64,000 nucleotides of DNA from Carnegiea gigantea. Taxonomy: Eukaryota > Streptophyta > Magnoliopsida > Caryophyllales > Cactaceae. Below, piece by piece: positions 35,364 through 48,375 of this stretch. Below the pieces are notes generated by a model that had not been told where the DNA came from, searched no databases, and saw only the letters and a program-made list of their open reading frames with translations. The translations under genes were made by a program, and so were the position numbers. Within the stretch, counting starts at the first letter, position 1. Every line of letters begins with the position of its first letter. The DNA lies in NCBI GenBank assembly GCA_029747015.1, contig JAKOGI010000539.1:1-64000 (forward strand), in the 5' to 3' direction.

Positions 35364-36352
35364 TCAGGGTGGAGGAGAAGAGAGTTTGGCTGTGAGGACG
35401 GAGAGGATTGACATCAGATCCTCATGGCGCTTGGCATTGAGAGCCTTCTTCCCGGCAAGTGCAGCTTTAACCTCAGTGAGCTCGGTCTTCAACCGGTTTT
35501 GGTCCAGAAGCAAGGCATCAGCAGAAGGCTCACTGGAGGAAGAACCAGAAACAGGGGTAAAGGGTGTTCGAGGCCCCTGTTTGGAATCAGCAGTCTCACC
35601 CTTTGCAAGCTTGAACCTATAACTAATCAGGGTGCTACTACCTATCTCATCTGTCACTTGCACCCCGACTTTCTTCTGTAAAGAAACCCCAAAGTGCTCA
35701 AAGACTAAAGTCAGAAGAAATCCATACCCCAGGTCATGTTCTCTAGCCGTGTTTGCAATGCGGGAGATATGACTGATCATGATGGCTGGCAGGTTGATCT
35801 GCTCTCTCCGATCCAGAAGATCGGTAAGGCATTGATCCATTGCATCTGCAAGGTTACGCCCTTGGCCCCAGGGGATGATGTTTTTGATGATAAACTAGAA
35901 GAGCAACCGGTAACAAGGTGTCATCTCCCCCTTCTTGACTGACCTGGATGTTTTCAACCCTGGTTGTTGACTCAACCTTTGAGTCAATTGGAGCAATCTT
36001 TCAGCTCCGAGTACTGTCTTGTTTTCCCTTACATACACCCCAAAGCCCTCAGCAGGAACTCCTAGAATTTCTCCCAATTCTTTTGTGTTGAACCATATCC
36101 CCCTTCCCATTGACCATACTTGTCACCACTCCGTTGGTGACATTACAGTTGGCATAGAATTTAGCTAAATCAGGTACTGAACACCCTCTCTGGGTGTTTG
36201 CAAAGAGGCCGAGCCAACCCTGGACTGTAAGCTTATCCAGGAGCATCTCCAGGCCGTGTTCTTGAAAATAAGCAACTTTGACAATTTTGCCCCGTACCAC
36301 ACTCTTTTGGAGAAAATGAGCTACTCGATCTACTGTGGGCATGGTAGTTTTG
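35364..36352 (-). pseudogene. E6 ORF3, 3' part
   Basis: Continues the ORF3 cut by E5. It holds VVRGKIVKVAYFQEHGLEML, GWLGLFANTQRGCSVPDLAK and FYAN, a frameshift near 36100, GEILGVPAEGFGVYVRENKT, a TAG near 35896, then GRNLADAMDQCLTDLLDRRE-like and TAREHDLGYGFLLTLVFEH. A C-terminal coiled coil (NRLKTELTEVKAALAGKKAL) ends at TGA 35364. The domain order matches E4/E5 ORF3. Confidence 0.8.
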
Positions 36353-37927
36353 TGTTGAGTTCGTGAGTATACAACCACAAGAGGGGGGGTGAATTGTGGT
36401 GTCTGATTTTTGCGTTGTAAATAACAAACACCCTCACAGAGGTTGTTCTCAAATGACAAACACCCTGATAGCTTGTTTGCACGGGGTGTTCTCAAATATT
36501 GCAGATGCGAAAATCACCAAGATAAATGCGAAAATAAAGCACACACAATTTTTACGTGGAAAACACCTCTAGCCCAACTGAGGTGTGAAAAACCACGACC
36601 TACCTCGTGTAGGATTTAACCACTTTCACTAACGGGCTTCACACGTTACAAATGTAACACACCTTGTTACAACTTGCAACCACGTAACCTTCTTCCCAAA
36701 GACAGGTTACACCACGTCCAACCTTCGCAAGATTAGACACGTCCAAGTCCACTCGACTAGGACACACTCACTCACTTTTCTGATCCAAGATCAGGGTTAC
36801 AAACACCTTACAGGGGGTGCTTCTCACTAAGCAGATGTAAGGTACAATGAAGATCCTATTATGCCAATGGTTTGAAAACTTAAATCAAACACAGCTTGTC
36901 ACGGTTTTGCTTTTCAGAATGAAGCTCAAGAATTTTAATGTGAAAACCGAGTTTCCTGATTTTTTTCAGATTTTTCAGAAAGCTGTGTTGCTTCTCTTTT
37001 TCAGTCTGAGTTTTTTCTATCTGCTTCTTGGCTTCTCTATGGGAGAGAAAAGCTGCGGTTTTTAAACACAAGGTCCAACGGTCAAAAACCAAAGATCAGC
37101 TAAGTATGGAAAATGATTTGCAAACAAAATATATTCTCCAACGGCTAATGATGAATTTATCCCAAAATATAAGGGATTTTGTTATCTTAAAAGATAACCC
37201 TTATCTTCCCATAGCCGCAAAGAGGTTTAAAGAGATTTTCAGCTTTTACTAAATCCGAAAACATAGTCATAGGAATCTTTTGATTTGGCAAATCTCCCAA
37301 ACCTAGTTTCGCAAATCTCCATAATATTTTCAAAAACTATCCTCTCCAGAAAAATAGCAATTTTGAAATTCAAAGAAAGTATTCTGGAGATCTTGGCCAA
37401 CCAAAATGAATTTTCAAAAATAATCGGGTATGGCCACTACAGTTCAGAAACACCCTAGGCACCCTGTTTACAGGGTTGTTCGCAACTGGTGTTCTGAAGT
37501 ACTTTAGCACAAATACCGATTCAAGAGGTGTTTAAAATGATGTTTTCAATATTGGCATATTAACAAGAGTCTAATTAAATAAAACCTATATACCCAAGAC
37601 TTCTTGTTTTGAACAAATCATCTTGTCCGAGATTTGCAGAGCTGCTGTGAACTCCAAGACCACCTTGTTTGCTGGGGTTGTTCTTTGCATTGCTAGAGTT
37701 CAAGAACACGCTTTACAATCAACTGTCGAGATGGTGTTCTTGACTTAATATGGAATCACCAAGTAAAACCTGTCTAGAAGACTTGTTCTCACATGTAGCA
37801 AACCAGTTAATACAATAAAGATCACAAACACCAGTTAGGCCTGTTTGGAGATCGTGTTTGGAGCAACATTACTTGGACAAATTTTTACACTTGGATTTGT
37901 TATCATCAAAACTAAATATAATCAACA
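36353..37927 (-). repeat. E5 3' LTR
   Basis: 1,575 bp, ends TGTTGA...TCAACA-type as in E4. The inner edge is followed by purine tract copies at 37941-37932 and 38109-38101 and by a tandem GATCCTCTAGGTGCTAGG repeat near 38026-38080. Confidence 0.95.
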
Positions 37928-38260
37928 AATTCCCCCTTTTTGATGATGACAAACCAAGTGACCATATTGACAAAATTTAAACGCGCTTAACAACGTTTAA
38001 TGCTGATAGGGATCTGCTGATAGGGATCCTCTAGGTGCTAGGTCATATCTGGGATCCTCTAGGTGCTAGGTCATATCATATCTGTCCATATGGTCTTATT
38101 CCCCCTTTTGGCATCATTAAAAACATAAGCAACAGGAGTAATGCAAGAAAAGCAATATAGAGCATAAGGTGCAAGTAGCATTAATAAAGGGATATTGCAT
38201 TAAAAACATTACAATGCCAAAAAACTGAGATGAGAGGAAACAAGAGAATAGCCTAGAGAA

Positions 38261-40121
38261 TCAGGGAGCAGGGGGTGGTTTCGTTTGCAGAGGGGGGATG
38301 CTAGGGGCAAGAGTGGAGAGAAGTGCAAGCAAATCTTCATGGCGTTTGGCCGAGAGAGCTCGTTCCTCAGCAAGAGCAGCCTTGACAGCTGAGAGCTCAT
38401 CCTTGAGGCGAGCATTGTCCCCAAGAACAGCCTCAACCTTGACGGAAGGTTGCCCAGAAACAGGTGGTCGAGGTGGTCGACGACCCTGTTTGGAGACTGA
38501 CCCTTCGCCAACCTCATAGCCACACCCTAGCAGAGTGTCAATCCCAATCTCATCAATGATTTGGGCTCGCCACTCTTCGTGTGAGCACTATCCCAAAGTG
38601 CTCAAGCACCCTTGTCAACAGAAACCCATAGCCAAGATCATGTGCCCGGGTGGTGTTTGCAATTCGCTCTATGTGGCGAATGATGATTGCAGGGAGGTTT
38701 ACTGGTTCCTCCCGATCCAGTAGGTCCACCAGGCATTGATCGAAGGCATCTGCTGAGTTTCGCCCTTGACCTCGCGGTATTATGTTCTTGATGGTGAGCA
38801 TAAACAGTAGTTGGTGCAAGGAGGTCATTTCACCCTTCTTAACCGAGAGGGGTGTTCTCAGGCCCTATTTTTGACTAAGGCGTTTGGACACCTCTAAGAG
38901 CCTGGCTGTTTCCAGGGCAGTTTTGTCTTCCCTCACATACACAGCAAATCCACGAGAATGGATGCCCAGAATGTCACCAAGGGTGGCTGCATCAAAGGAG
39001 AAATGGCACTCATTGACAGCACTTGTCACCACCCCATTTGTGACAGAGCAGTTGGCATAGAACTCAGCCAACTCAGGCACAGAACACCCTTGCTGGGTGT
39101 TTGCAAACAACTCAAGCCAGCCTTGGGCTCGAAGCTTGTTCAAGAACACCCCCAGACCCTGTTCCTCGAAAAAGCTTACATTCACTACCTTCCCCCTGAC
39201 GACATTGCGCTTCAGCAACTGCGCATGTTTGTCAGACATAGGAGAGGGAGTGAACTGCTTTGGGCGTTTAAGGACAGGAACAGAGGTGGTAGTTTCTGGT
39301 AGGGGGGCTGTTCTGGGCTTTCGCTTGAGGGGTGTTTTGGCAGGAGAGGGCTTCACAGCAGGTTTATTGGTTGGTTTTGGAGGAGTTTGTTCTTCAGAGG
39401 ACTCGAAAAACACCGGTGTCCCCTGTTTGAAGGTGGTGTTCTCAGAGTCAGAACTCGAGAACCCTTCAGAAGAAGAAGAAATCTCCTCGATGATAGGAGC
39501 AGAGGGTTTGGAGGGACGATGAGAGGATTGAAACACTAGCCTTGCAGATTTTCGAGAGGGCTTAGAGGATTGAGGAGTTTGAGAGGGTTGAGACCTTGGT
39601 TGTGGCCTTGTTCTTGGCGTTCTGCTACGCCTAGCCACGATTTTCACCCTCTTCCTTTTCTCTCCAGTTTGAAAGACTGGAGTGGAGATTTCAGCCTCAG
39701 GGAGAGAATTCTTCTCTAGACTCTCCTCTGACGACTCATTCGACTTCCCTTGGAAGTCGACATGCAGATCCTCCACAAACACACCTTCGACAGAGGCAGC
39801 CCCTGTTTCTGTCGCGGTGTCAGAGAACAACCCAGAAGAACAGGGCTCAAAATTAAACCCTTCAGGGGTTTCCAAGAATTGTTCTTGAGACCCCGACTTT
39901 GTTCCCTCTGACTCAACTAAAATGGGACAAGCAATTGCCCCTACGAGGAACACCAATTCCCTTCCACATTCAAAGGGAATATCATCCATCCCCATTCCCA
40001 CTGATTTTAGGGACAAGCGATTCAGGAACTTGAAAGGCTTGTAAAGAATTGGGCGAGGGGGAGCAGGGATTGAGGCTGCAAGAACGAGGGCTTTTGATTG
40101 AGAAGAGTTGTTGGAAGCCAT
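38261..40121 (-). pseudogene. E5 ORF3, one nonsense and one frameshift
   Basis: The ATG at 40121 starts MASNNSSQSKALVLAASIPA; the conserved N-terminal block LNRLSLKSVGMGMDDIPFEC has a counterpart in E6. The frame stays open to a TAG at 38865 (Gln in E4), then past it to about 38565, where one extra base shifts it, and ends at TGA 38261. About 620 residues in total, with the basic stretch, transposon-type domain and C-terminal coiled coil described for E4. A 9-bp in-frame deletion relative to E4 removes three residues in the Pro/Ser linker. The frame is also open upstream of the ATG across the GA repeat, which gives a spurious longer ORF up to 40559. Confidence 0.8.
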
Positions 40122-40215
40122 TGTTGCTAGAAGAGAGAGATTAGGGTTTAAGGTGTTTGCAGGATGTTCGGTTTTTGCTTGAGGGCGAGATGAACGATAG
40201 TACTGAGAGCAGGGC

Positions 40216-40247
<32 letters not shown>

Positions 40248-40300
40248 CAGCTGAATCTTTGAGAAGATTTCTTGATTTGCAACGGGTAGGAGCATTAACA
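40122..40300 (-). promoter_or_regulatory. Promoter-like leader of E5 ORF3
   Basis: TTAATGCTCC at 40298-40289, a (CT)n run near 40247-40221, a TATA-like CTATATGC just downstream, and a telo-box AAACCCTAA at 40149-40141, 20 bases before the ATG. Confidence 0.5.
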
Positions 40301-40588
40301 TCTTGTGCCTTGGGAAGGAAAGAAAACACACCGAGCAACCAAGGGGCGTACCTGTTCTCTGTATTATGCCTGTTCTTTTCCGTCTGATCTGATTCGACTG
40401 AATGGCATTAAGACGGCTCCAGTACATCCCCTTATGCTGTACTAAGTAGATAAGAGACAAAAAAAAATGCACGCAATTCGGGTGTATGCAATCACATCCG
40501 TTATTAATAAAATTTGCAAACAGGGGGAGAGAACAGGGTGTAAAGGTTGATCTTACCAAACCCAGTTCATGTTCTGGAAACAGGTATC

Positions 40589-43500
40589 TCAGGGTGTTCT
40601 CACCAACCCTAGTTCCAGTCTATTTCTTTCAAAATGATCTCTAGCGAGTGCCTTAGTGAATATATCAGCAATTTGATTTTCCGTTGAGCAAAAATTCATA
40701 GAGATTAAACCCTTTTCAACATTATCTCTCAAGAAATGATGTCGAATGTCAATATGCTTTGTTCTTTTATGTTGACATGGATTTTTGGCAATGTTAATTG
40801 CACTTGTGTTATCACAAAAAATAGGAATGCATCCAATGTCAACACAAAAGTCCTTAAGCTGTTGCCTTATCCACAACAGTTGAGCACAACATGAAGCTGC
40901 TGCAACATATTCAGCTTCTGCTGTGGACATGGCAACTGAATGTTGCTTCTTGGTAGCCCAAGATACCAAACAAGGTCCAAGAAAGTGAGCCATACCTGAG
41001 GTACTCTTTCTATCAACTAGGAATCCAGCATAGTCAGCGTCAGCATATCCAACAAGATCAAAATTGCAACCTTTAGGATACCATAAAGCTAAATTGGGTG
41101 TATGTTTCAAATACCTTAGTATCCGTTTAACAGCCTTAAGATGAGTTTCCTTAGGGTTAGACTGAAAACGGGCACATAAACCAACACTAAAGACAATATC
41201 AGGTCTACTAGCGGTTAGGTATAAGAGTGACCCAATCATACCCCTATAGAGTTTCTCCTCAACTGAGGGACTCCCATCATCCATAACCAACTTGGTTGAA
41301 GGAGAAATAGGAGTGTCTATGGGTTTGGCTGACTCCATCCCAAAACGCTTAAATAACTCCTTGATATACTTTTGCTGATGGATCATGGTGCCGTTTGGAG
41401 TTTGCTTGATTTGTAAGCCTAAGAAAAAATTAAGCTCACCCATCATGCTCATCTCAAACTCACTCCTCATCATATTTGAAAATTCATTGCATAAATCATG
41501 ATGAGTTGCACCAAATATAATGTCATCAACATATATTTGGACAATCAAAAAATGTTCCCCCTTAGATTTTAGAAACAAGGTATTGTCTACCTTGCCTCTT
41601 CTAAAATCATTTTCAAGTAAAAAACTTGACAACCGTTCATACCAAGCTCTTGGAGCTTGTTTTAAACCATAAAGTGCCTTGTCAAGTTTAAAAACATGAT
41701 TTGGAAAATCACCATTTTCAAAACCAGGGGGTTGTTTGACATACACCTCTTCTTTAAGGTATCCGTTTAGGAATGCACTTTTAACATCCATTTGATATAG
41801 CTTGATTTCCATATGAGCTGCAAAGGCTATTAAGATTCGAGTAGCCTCAATTCTAGCAACTGGTGCAAAGGTTTCTTCATAGTCGATCCCTTCTTCTTGA
41901 TTATATCCTTGTATAACCAGCCGTGCCTTGTTCCTAGTGACTGTTCCTGACTCATCCAGTTTGTTTCGGAACACCCACTTGGTTCCAATGATTGTTCTCT
42001 CTGCAGGTTTAGGTACAAGGTGCCATACTTTGTTTCTCTCAAATTGATGAAGCTCTTCTTGCATAGCCGTGATCCAATCTGAATCTGCAAGAGCTTCATT
42101 CACACTTTTTGGCTCAATGTTAGAAAGAAAAGCATAGAAAGCACAAAAATTCTTTAGTTTAGATCTAGTTTGCACTCCAGTATTAATATCTGATAAGATT
42201 TGATCAAGAGGGTGCGAACTATAGTGCTTCCATGGTCGTGGAGTAAGAGGACCCACAGACCCATGCTCTGCTCTAGTCGTAACATAATGCTTACAATCAT
42301 CTCCCGAGCCTGTTTCTGCACATGTTTGTAAGTCTATTCCTGAAGAACACGGTTCCGAACAGGGTTCAGCGGTGTTTTCCCCTGTTTGGTGTTCACCTTG
42401 CCTGCTGTTCTGAGGAACACCTTCAGCAGTTGTTTTCTCCATGGTGTTCTTACCTCGTTTATCTTAGAGCAACACTTCTTTTCGAACAAGACCTAATTCA
42501 AGTTCATCTTCCTGTGCATCATTCTCACTCAACACGTTAGATTCATTAAAAAGCACATGCACACTTTCCTCAACACACAAGGTTCTTTTGTTAAAGACTT
42601 TGTATGCCTTGCTGTGAGAAGAATAGCCAAGGAATATTGCCTCATCACTCCTAGGGTCAAATTTTCCTAAGGCATCCTTCCCATTATTATACACAAAACA
42701 CCTACAACCAAATGTCCTTAGGTGCGTAATCTTGGGTTTTCTGCCCTTGAAAAGTTCATAAGGAGTTTTGCTCAAAATGGGTCTGATCATGCATCTATTT
42801 ATAATCTAACATGAGGTGTTCAATGCTTCTGCCCAGAAATACCTAGGAAGACCACTAGCTATAAGCATTGTTCTGGTCATGTCTTCCAGGGTTCGATTTT
42901 TGCGCTCAACCACCCCATTTTGTTGGGGTGTTCTTGGGGCTGAGAAGTTATGATCAACACCATGTTCATTACAATAGTTAATAAAACTTGCATTTTCAAA
43001 CTCAGTTCCATGATCAGATCTCAAGCTAATTAAAGAGTGTCCTACTCTCTTTTCAACCTTTTTGAGAAAGGCAATAAAATTCTCAAAGGTTTCATCTTTG
43101 GATGCCAAAAACAAGGTCCAAGTAAATCGAGAGTAATCATCCACTACAACAAGCACATACTTTTTCCCACCTCTACTGGTTACCCTCATGGGACCACACA
43201 AATCAATGTGTAATAATTCTAGAGGTCGAGTAGTGCTTACACATTTTTTCGATTTAAAAGAAGATCTGACTTGTTTGCCTTTTGCACAAGCTTCACATAC
43301 CTTGTCATCATTAAATTTGATGGAAGGTAGTCCAATAACTAGGTCTTTTGAAACAAGTTTGTTTAACAAGGATAAGCTTGCATGACCTAGTCTCTTGTGC
43401 CATAGCATTATATCATCATTTAATGCATTTAAACAAGTCAGATTATTTTGGGGAAGAGTGGAAATACAAACTTTATAAACATTTTGACATCGCTTCCCCC

Positions 43501-43870
43501 TCAACACAACATCTCCTGTGTCGTCATTCACAACCAAGCAACGTGTTTTTGAAAACAGTACTAGGTTGTTCTTGTCACACAGCTGGGACACACTTGGCAA
43601 ATTGTGCTTTAACCCATCAACTAAGTGCACATTATCAATTGAGTGGGAGAGAGTTTTACCAATATTACCTATACCGACAATTGTCCCAGACTTACCGTTT
43701 CCAAATGCTACACTCCCACCATTCAGAGCTGTAAGTGAGAGAAAGTTTGATCTTTCACCAGTCATGTGCCGTGAACACCCACTATCAACAAACCACAACT
43801 GCCTGTTTCCAAGGGTGTTAGTGGGGTTGTTCGTAAGGTTGTTCTCTCTCACTTCAGCCTGCAAAACAAA
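40589..43870 (-). pseudogene. E5 pol, two nonsense codons
   Basis: Starts after the TGA at 43873-43871. Protease LWFVDSGCSRHMTGE, pre-integrase HKRLGHASLS, integrase [62 protein letters not shown], RNase [11 protein letters not shown] and AMSTAEAEY are all present in one frame. The breaks are TAG near 42804 (Tyr in E4) and TAA near 42465 (Gln in E4). The frame then runs 617 codons to TGA 40589, ending [10 protein letters not shown]. The integrase-RT linker is rich in Ser/Thr/Glu/Gly and in GTGTTC/CTGTTC words. Confidence 0.92.
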
Positions 43871-45603
43871 TCACGGGTTAGTTTTGGGAACCCAGATCCA
43901 CTTGGGTCCCATTCTTTTAGACATGTAAAGCTCATCTTTTCTAATCCAGATTTGTTTCACATACCTTTCATTCTTTTCATTGGCATGTTTTCTTAAAGGG
44001 CAAGTGTATCTATAATGACCCGTTTTGCCACAATGAAAGCAAACAATGTTTTCAGGTAATCCCACATACTTTCTGTGAATTGGGTAGACTGTTCGTTTAG
44101 GCTTATACCCAAGTCCCTTTTTGTTTCGACTGTGGTGAGTGTTTAACCAATCAAGAGCTTGTGAGGACTCGTTCCAGCGCTTGGTTGTGGTAAGCTCGTT
44201 TTCCAGCTTTCTATATCAGCATGCAAACCTTTGTTCTCCCTGAGCAAGGACTCAACCATTCCTTCTACCTCAAAGAGTTTTTCCTCCATTCGAGAATAAT
44301 CTCCTTCTTTTATAAAGAGGTTTTCTTTGAGCAAGTTAATATTCTCATGTAAACCGAGGTTTTCATTTTTAAGAATTTCATTTTCAAGTTCTAGGTCACG
44401 AACTTCTCTTTTTAGATCAGCACAAGTGTCTATCAAATTATATAGAAGTTCTTCTAAAGTAGCTTTGTTAAGACCATGTACCTTGCTCTTGAGATCTGAG
44501 AGGCTGATTGTTGATTCATCATCTGAATCTGAATCACTTTGTGCCATAAGTGCTACGACCCCTTCTTCAGCTTCAGATTCTCCTTCATCCTCAGAGGAAT
44601 CTCCCCAAGCAGCCAGCATAGCTTTCGAGAATCGCTTGCCCATATTGTTTACAGGGTGTTTTCGAACCTGTTTTCGAGGGTGTTCAGGCGTCTGATCTTC
44701 TCGAAGCAGAGGGCAATTTTTGACTAAGTGATCTGGTTTGCCGCACTTGAAACACCCTATGAGCTGTCCTTTGGAGGTGTTTCTGAACTTGCTGAAGTCT
44801 TTTCTTTTGTTGTTTTCCTTGACCTTTTTGAAGAATTTCTTGAATTTTCTGGACATTAGGGCCATTTCTTCATCTTCAAGGTCAGAGTCAGTGTCCTCAT
44901 GTGCTTTCAAGGCAAGCCCACGATCCTTCTTTTGCTCCTCTCTTTGCTGTGAGTTCTTTCGGAGTTCATAGGTCTGGAGATTACCAATCAACTCGTCGAG
45001 GGTGATCTGGTTCATGTCTTTAGCCTCTTGGATGGCTGTTACTTTGGCCTCCCACGTGCGAGGTAAAATTCTGAGGATTTTCCTCACCAACTCTTCAGTG
45101 GTGAAAGATCTTCCCAGGGATTTTAACTCGTTCGTGATGTGGGTGAACCGTGTATACATGTCCATCACAGTTTCATGATCACCCATATCAAACAACTCAT
45201 ATTGTCGCATAAGTAGCTCAATTCTAGATTGTTTAACTTGACTCGTACCTTCATGAGCAACTTGCAGAGCATTCCAGATAGCTTGGGCTGATTCACACTC
45301 AGAGATGCGAGTGTATTCATCAGGTCCTAGGCCAAAATATAGAAGCTTTTTGGCCTTGGCATTTTTCTCCATTTTGTTGTAGTCCTCGGCATCAAACTCT
45401 ATGGATTCCTTGGGAACCTTCTTACCATCTTCAAGCACCTTGGTGGGAACAAGGGGCCCGTTCTTGATGAGCATCCATAATTCATAATCTTCTGCCTGAA
45501 TATAGTTCTCCATCCTATTCTTCCACCAACTATAATGTTGGCCGTTGAAATAGGGTGGACGAGTAATGGATTGCCCTACAAGAATTCCTTGTGGGGTACT
45601 CAT
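43871..45603 (-). pseudogene. E5 gag, nearly intact, late frameshift
   Basis: The ATG at 45603 opens a 486-codon frame: capsid (YFNGQHYSWWKNRMENYIQA, SRIELLMRQYELFDMG), first knuckle CFKCGKPDHLVKNC at residues ~284-297, an acidic region, then a leucine/asparagine-rich coiled coil (residues ~390-460). A one-base loss near 44213 shifts the last codons. The normal frame resumes with the second knuckle CFHCGKTGHYRYTC (near 44040) and MGPKWIWVPKTN, ending at the conserved TGA (43873-43871). Confidence 0.9.
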
Positions 45604-45645
45604 CTTCAGAATCTCTCAAGGTGTTAACCTTTTGTAAGAGAACCA

Positions 45646-47235
45646 ACTCTGATACCACTTGTTGAGTTCGTGAGTATACAACTACAAGAGGGGGGTGAAT
45701 TGTGGTGTCTGATTTTCGCGTTGTAAATAACAAACACCCTCACAGAGGTTGTTCTCAAATGACAAACACCCTGATAGCTTGTTTGCACGGGGTGTTCTCA
45801 AATATTGCAGATGCGAAAATCACCAAGATAAATGCGGAAAATAAAGCACACACAATTTTTACGTGGAAAACACCTCTAGCCCAACTGAGGTGTGAAAAAC
45901 CACGACCTACCTCGTGTAGGATTTAACCACTTTCACTAACGGGCTTCACACGTTACAAATGTAACACACCTTGTTACAACTTGCAACCACGTAACCTTCT
46001 TCCCAAAGACAGGTTACACCACGTCCAACCTTCGCAAGATTAGACACGTCCAAGTCCACACGACTAGGACACACTCACTCACTTTTCTGATCCAAGATCA
46101 GGGTTACAAACACCTTACAGGGGGTGCTTCTCACTAAGCAGATGTAAGGTACAATGAAGATCCTATTATGCCAATGGTTTGAAAACTCAAATCAAACACA
46201 GCTTGTCACGGTTTTGCTTTTCAGAATGAAGCTCAAGAATTTTAATGTGAAAACCGAGTTTCCTGATTTTTTCCAGATTTTTCAGAAAGCTGTGTTGCTT
46301 CTCCTTTTCAGTCTGAGTTTTTTCTATCTGCTTCTTGGCTTCTCTACGGGAGAGAAAAGCTGCGGTTTTTAAACACAAGGTCCAACGGTCAAAAACCAAA
46401 GACTCAGCTAAGTATGGAAAATGATTTGCAAACAAAATATATTCTCCAACGGCTAATGATGAATTTATCCCAAAATATAAGGGATTTTGTTATCTTAAAA
46501 GATAACCCTTATCTTCCCATAGCCGTGAAGAGGTTTAAAGAGATTTTCAGCTTTTACCAAATCCGAAAATATAGTCATAGGAATCTTTTGATTTGGCAAA
46601 TCTCCCAAACCTAGTTTCGCAAATCTCCATAATATTTTCAAGAACTATCCTCTCCAGAAAAATAGCAATTTTGAAATTCAAAGAAAGTATTCTGGAGATC
46701 TTGGCTAACTAAAATGAATTTTCAAAAATAATCGGGTATGGCCACTGCAGTTCAGAAACACCCTAGGCACCCTGTTTGCAGGGTTGTTCGCAACTGGTGT
46801 TCTGAAGTACTTTAGCGCAAATACCGATTCAAGAGGTGTTTAAAATGATGTTTTCAATATTGGCATATTAACAAGAGTCTAATTAAATAAAACCTATATA
46901 CCCAAGACTTCTTGTTTTGAACCAGTCATCTTGTCCGAGATTTGTAGAGTTGCTGTGAACTCCAAGGCCACCTCGTTTGCTGGGGTTGTTCTTTGCATTG
47001 CTAGAGTTCAGGAACACGCTTTACAATCAACTGTCGAGATGGTGTTCTTGACTTAATATGGAATCACCAAGTAAAACCTGTCTAGAAGACTTGTTCTCAC
47101 ATGTAGCAAACCAGTTAATACAATAAAGATCACAAACACCAGTTAGGCCTGTTTGGAGATCGTGTTCGGAGCAACATTACTTGGATAAATTTTTACACTT
47201 GGATTTGTTATCATCAAAACTAAATATAATCAACA
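45646..47235 (-). repeat. E5 primer site and 5' LTR
   Basis: LTR at 45660-47235 (1,576 bp). The primer site (TGGTATCAGAGT on the minus strand, 45657-45646) is two bases inside. TTTTG duplication at 47236-47240. Confidence 0.94.
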
Positions 47236-47240
47236 TTTTG

Positions 47241-48220
47241 GCTTTCTTGGATTTCGGCTCATCAAGCTTGGCTTTTTTGGGCACCTCCTGATTAGAAGCA
47301 GTCTTTCTCTTTGATGAGACTCTTTTGGAGGAAGGCTTCACCGATGGAGCAGAGGCGGGCACCCATTTGGAAGTATTCTCCTCGGTTTCTAATTCTTCAG
47401 GCACCTGTTCTGACACCCGTTCTGAAACAGCTTTCCTTTTGGTTCAGGTGTTTTGGGTTTTTGTTGATGGAGACTGGGTAGATTCTTTAGTAGGTTTGGC
47501 AGAGGCTTTTGCAATAGAAGGTTCAGGTACTTGTTTTGGCTGAGAAGAACCAGAGAGTGAACCAGAACTGCGGGTTCGAGGTCTATAAATAGGTGTGGGA
47601 ACAGGTTTTGAAGTGGTGGTTTTAAACCGACGTCTAGGCCCCCATTCAGCCGGTTTAGTTTTCTAGAAGGGCTGAGGTTGGAGGACCTCTATGGTTGACT
47701 CAGACCCATCACTGTTAGTCTCCTCAAGGTCTTCCACTCGATCCAAATTTATGATGGGGTCATCCATTATGTTAAAGAAAACCGGGACAGACCCTGTTCG
47801 GGCTTTCCCCAGTTCAGGAACAGGTTCAGACCCTGTTCGGGCCGTGTCCACTTCAGGAACATCATTAGACTCAGCTAGACCCTCATTGGTTTCAAAGACA
47901 TCCTTAGACCCAGTCGGTTTCACATTAGGGTCAAACAACACCAAGTCCCATCCAAATACCGGTGGAACATCGTCCAATTCCATCCCCATCGTTCGCAAGT
48001 CCAAACACTTCAAAAAGCCAAAGATTGTAGAGTAAATGGGCAAAGGGGGTAGAGAATTAAACCCTGTACCTCTGATTTGTGCAGTCGCAGCCGCCGCGGA
48101 CAAGGGTAGAGGAGTGGGTGTTGGCGGCGACGCCATGCGTGGGCGCTTCGAGACTAGAGCTTGAGATATGGTGGTGCTGCGTTTCTCAGTGGTGAAGGAG
48201 CTGCTGCCGGATTTCACCAT
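47241..48220 (-). pseudogene. E6 ORF3, 5' part
   Basis: The ATG at 48220 opens MVKSGSSSFTTEKRS, then an Ala/Pro-rich segment, the block TMGMELDDVPPVFG shared with family A, and acidic repeats with RTGSEPVPELGKARTGSVPV. Stops lie near 47661 and 47455. A Lys-rich region (KKAKLDEPKSKKAK) leads to the E5 junction. The frame continues at 36352 beyond E5. Confidence 0.75.
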
Positions 48221-48375
48221 TGATGGTGAAGAGAAGCTCGAGTTTTTGAAAGATTAGGGTTTAGGATTTGAGAGAGAAAGAGAGAGTGAAATTGAGAGGG
48301 TTTTGGTAAGCGACGTAAGCAGGCCAGGAAGTTAAGGAGGTACTGGCTTTCAACCGAAAAAAGGAGCATTAAGTC
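48221..48375 (-). promoter_or_regulatory. Promoter-like leader of E6 ORF3
   Basis: TTAATGCTCC at 48372-48363, a CT-rich run (48290-48265), and a telo-box TAAACCCTAA at 48263-48254, 34 bases before the ATG. No clear TATA box was seen. The shared words with E4/E5 stand out because the surrounding sequence is not alike. Confidence 0.4.

Larger units (their letters stand above)
36353..47235 (-). mobile_element. E5: Sirevirus-type copia element, family A, inside E6 ORF3
   Basis: A 10,883-bp minus-strand copy of the E4 family. LTRs lie at 36353-37927 and 45660-47235 (about 27 differences). Exact TTTTG target duplication at 36348-36352 and 47236-47240. It is the best-preserved element in the window: gag is open almost throughout and pol has only nonsense changes, but ORF3 has one nonsense and one frameshift. 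Confidence 0.95.

Noticed and set aside
40121..40559. N-terminal extension of the E5 ORF3 frame across the GA repeat
   Set aside because: The corresponding frame is not maintained in E4 or E6. The ATG at 40121 has a good context and matches the shared N-terminus.
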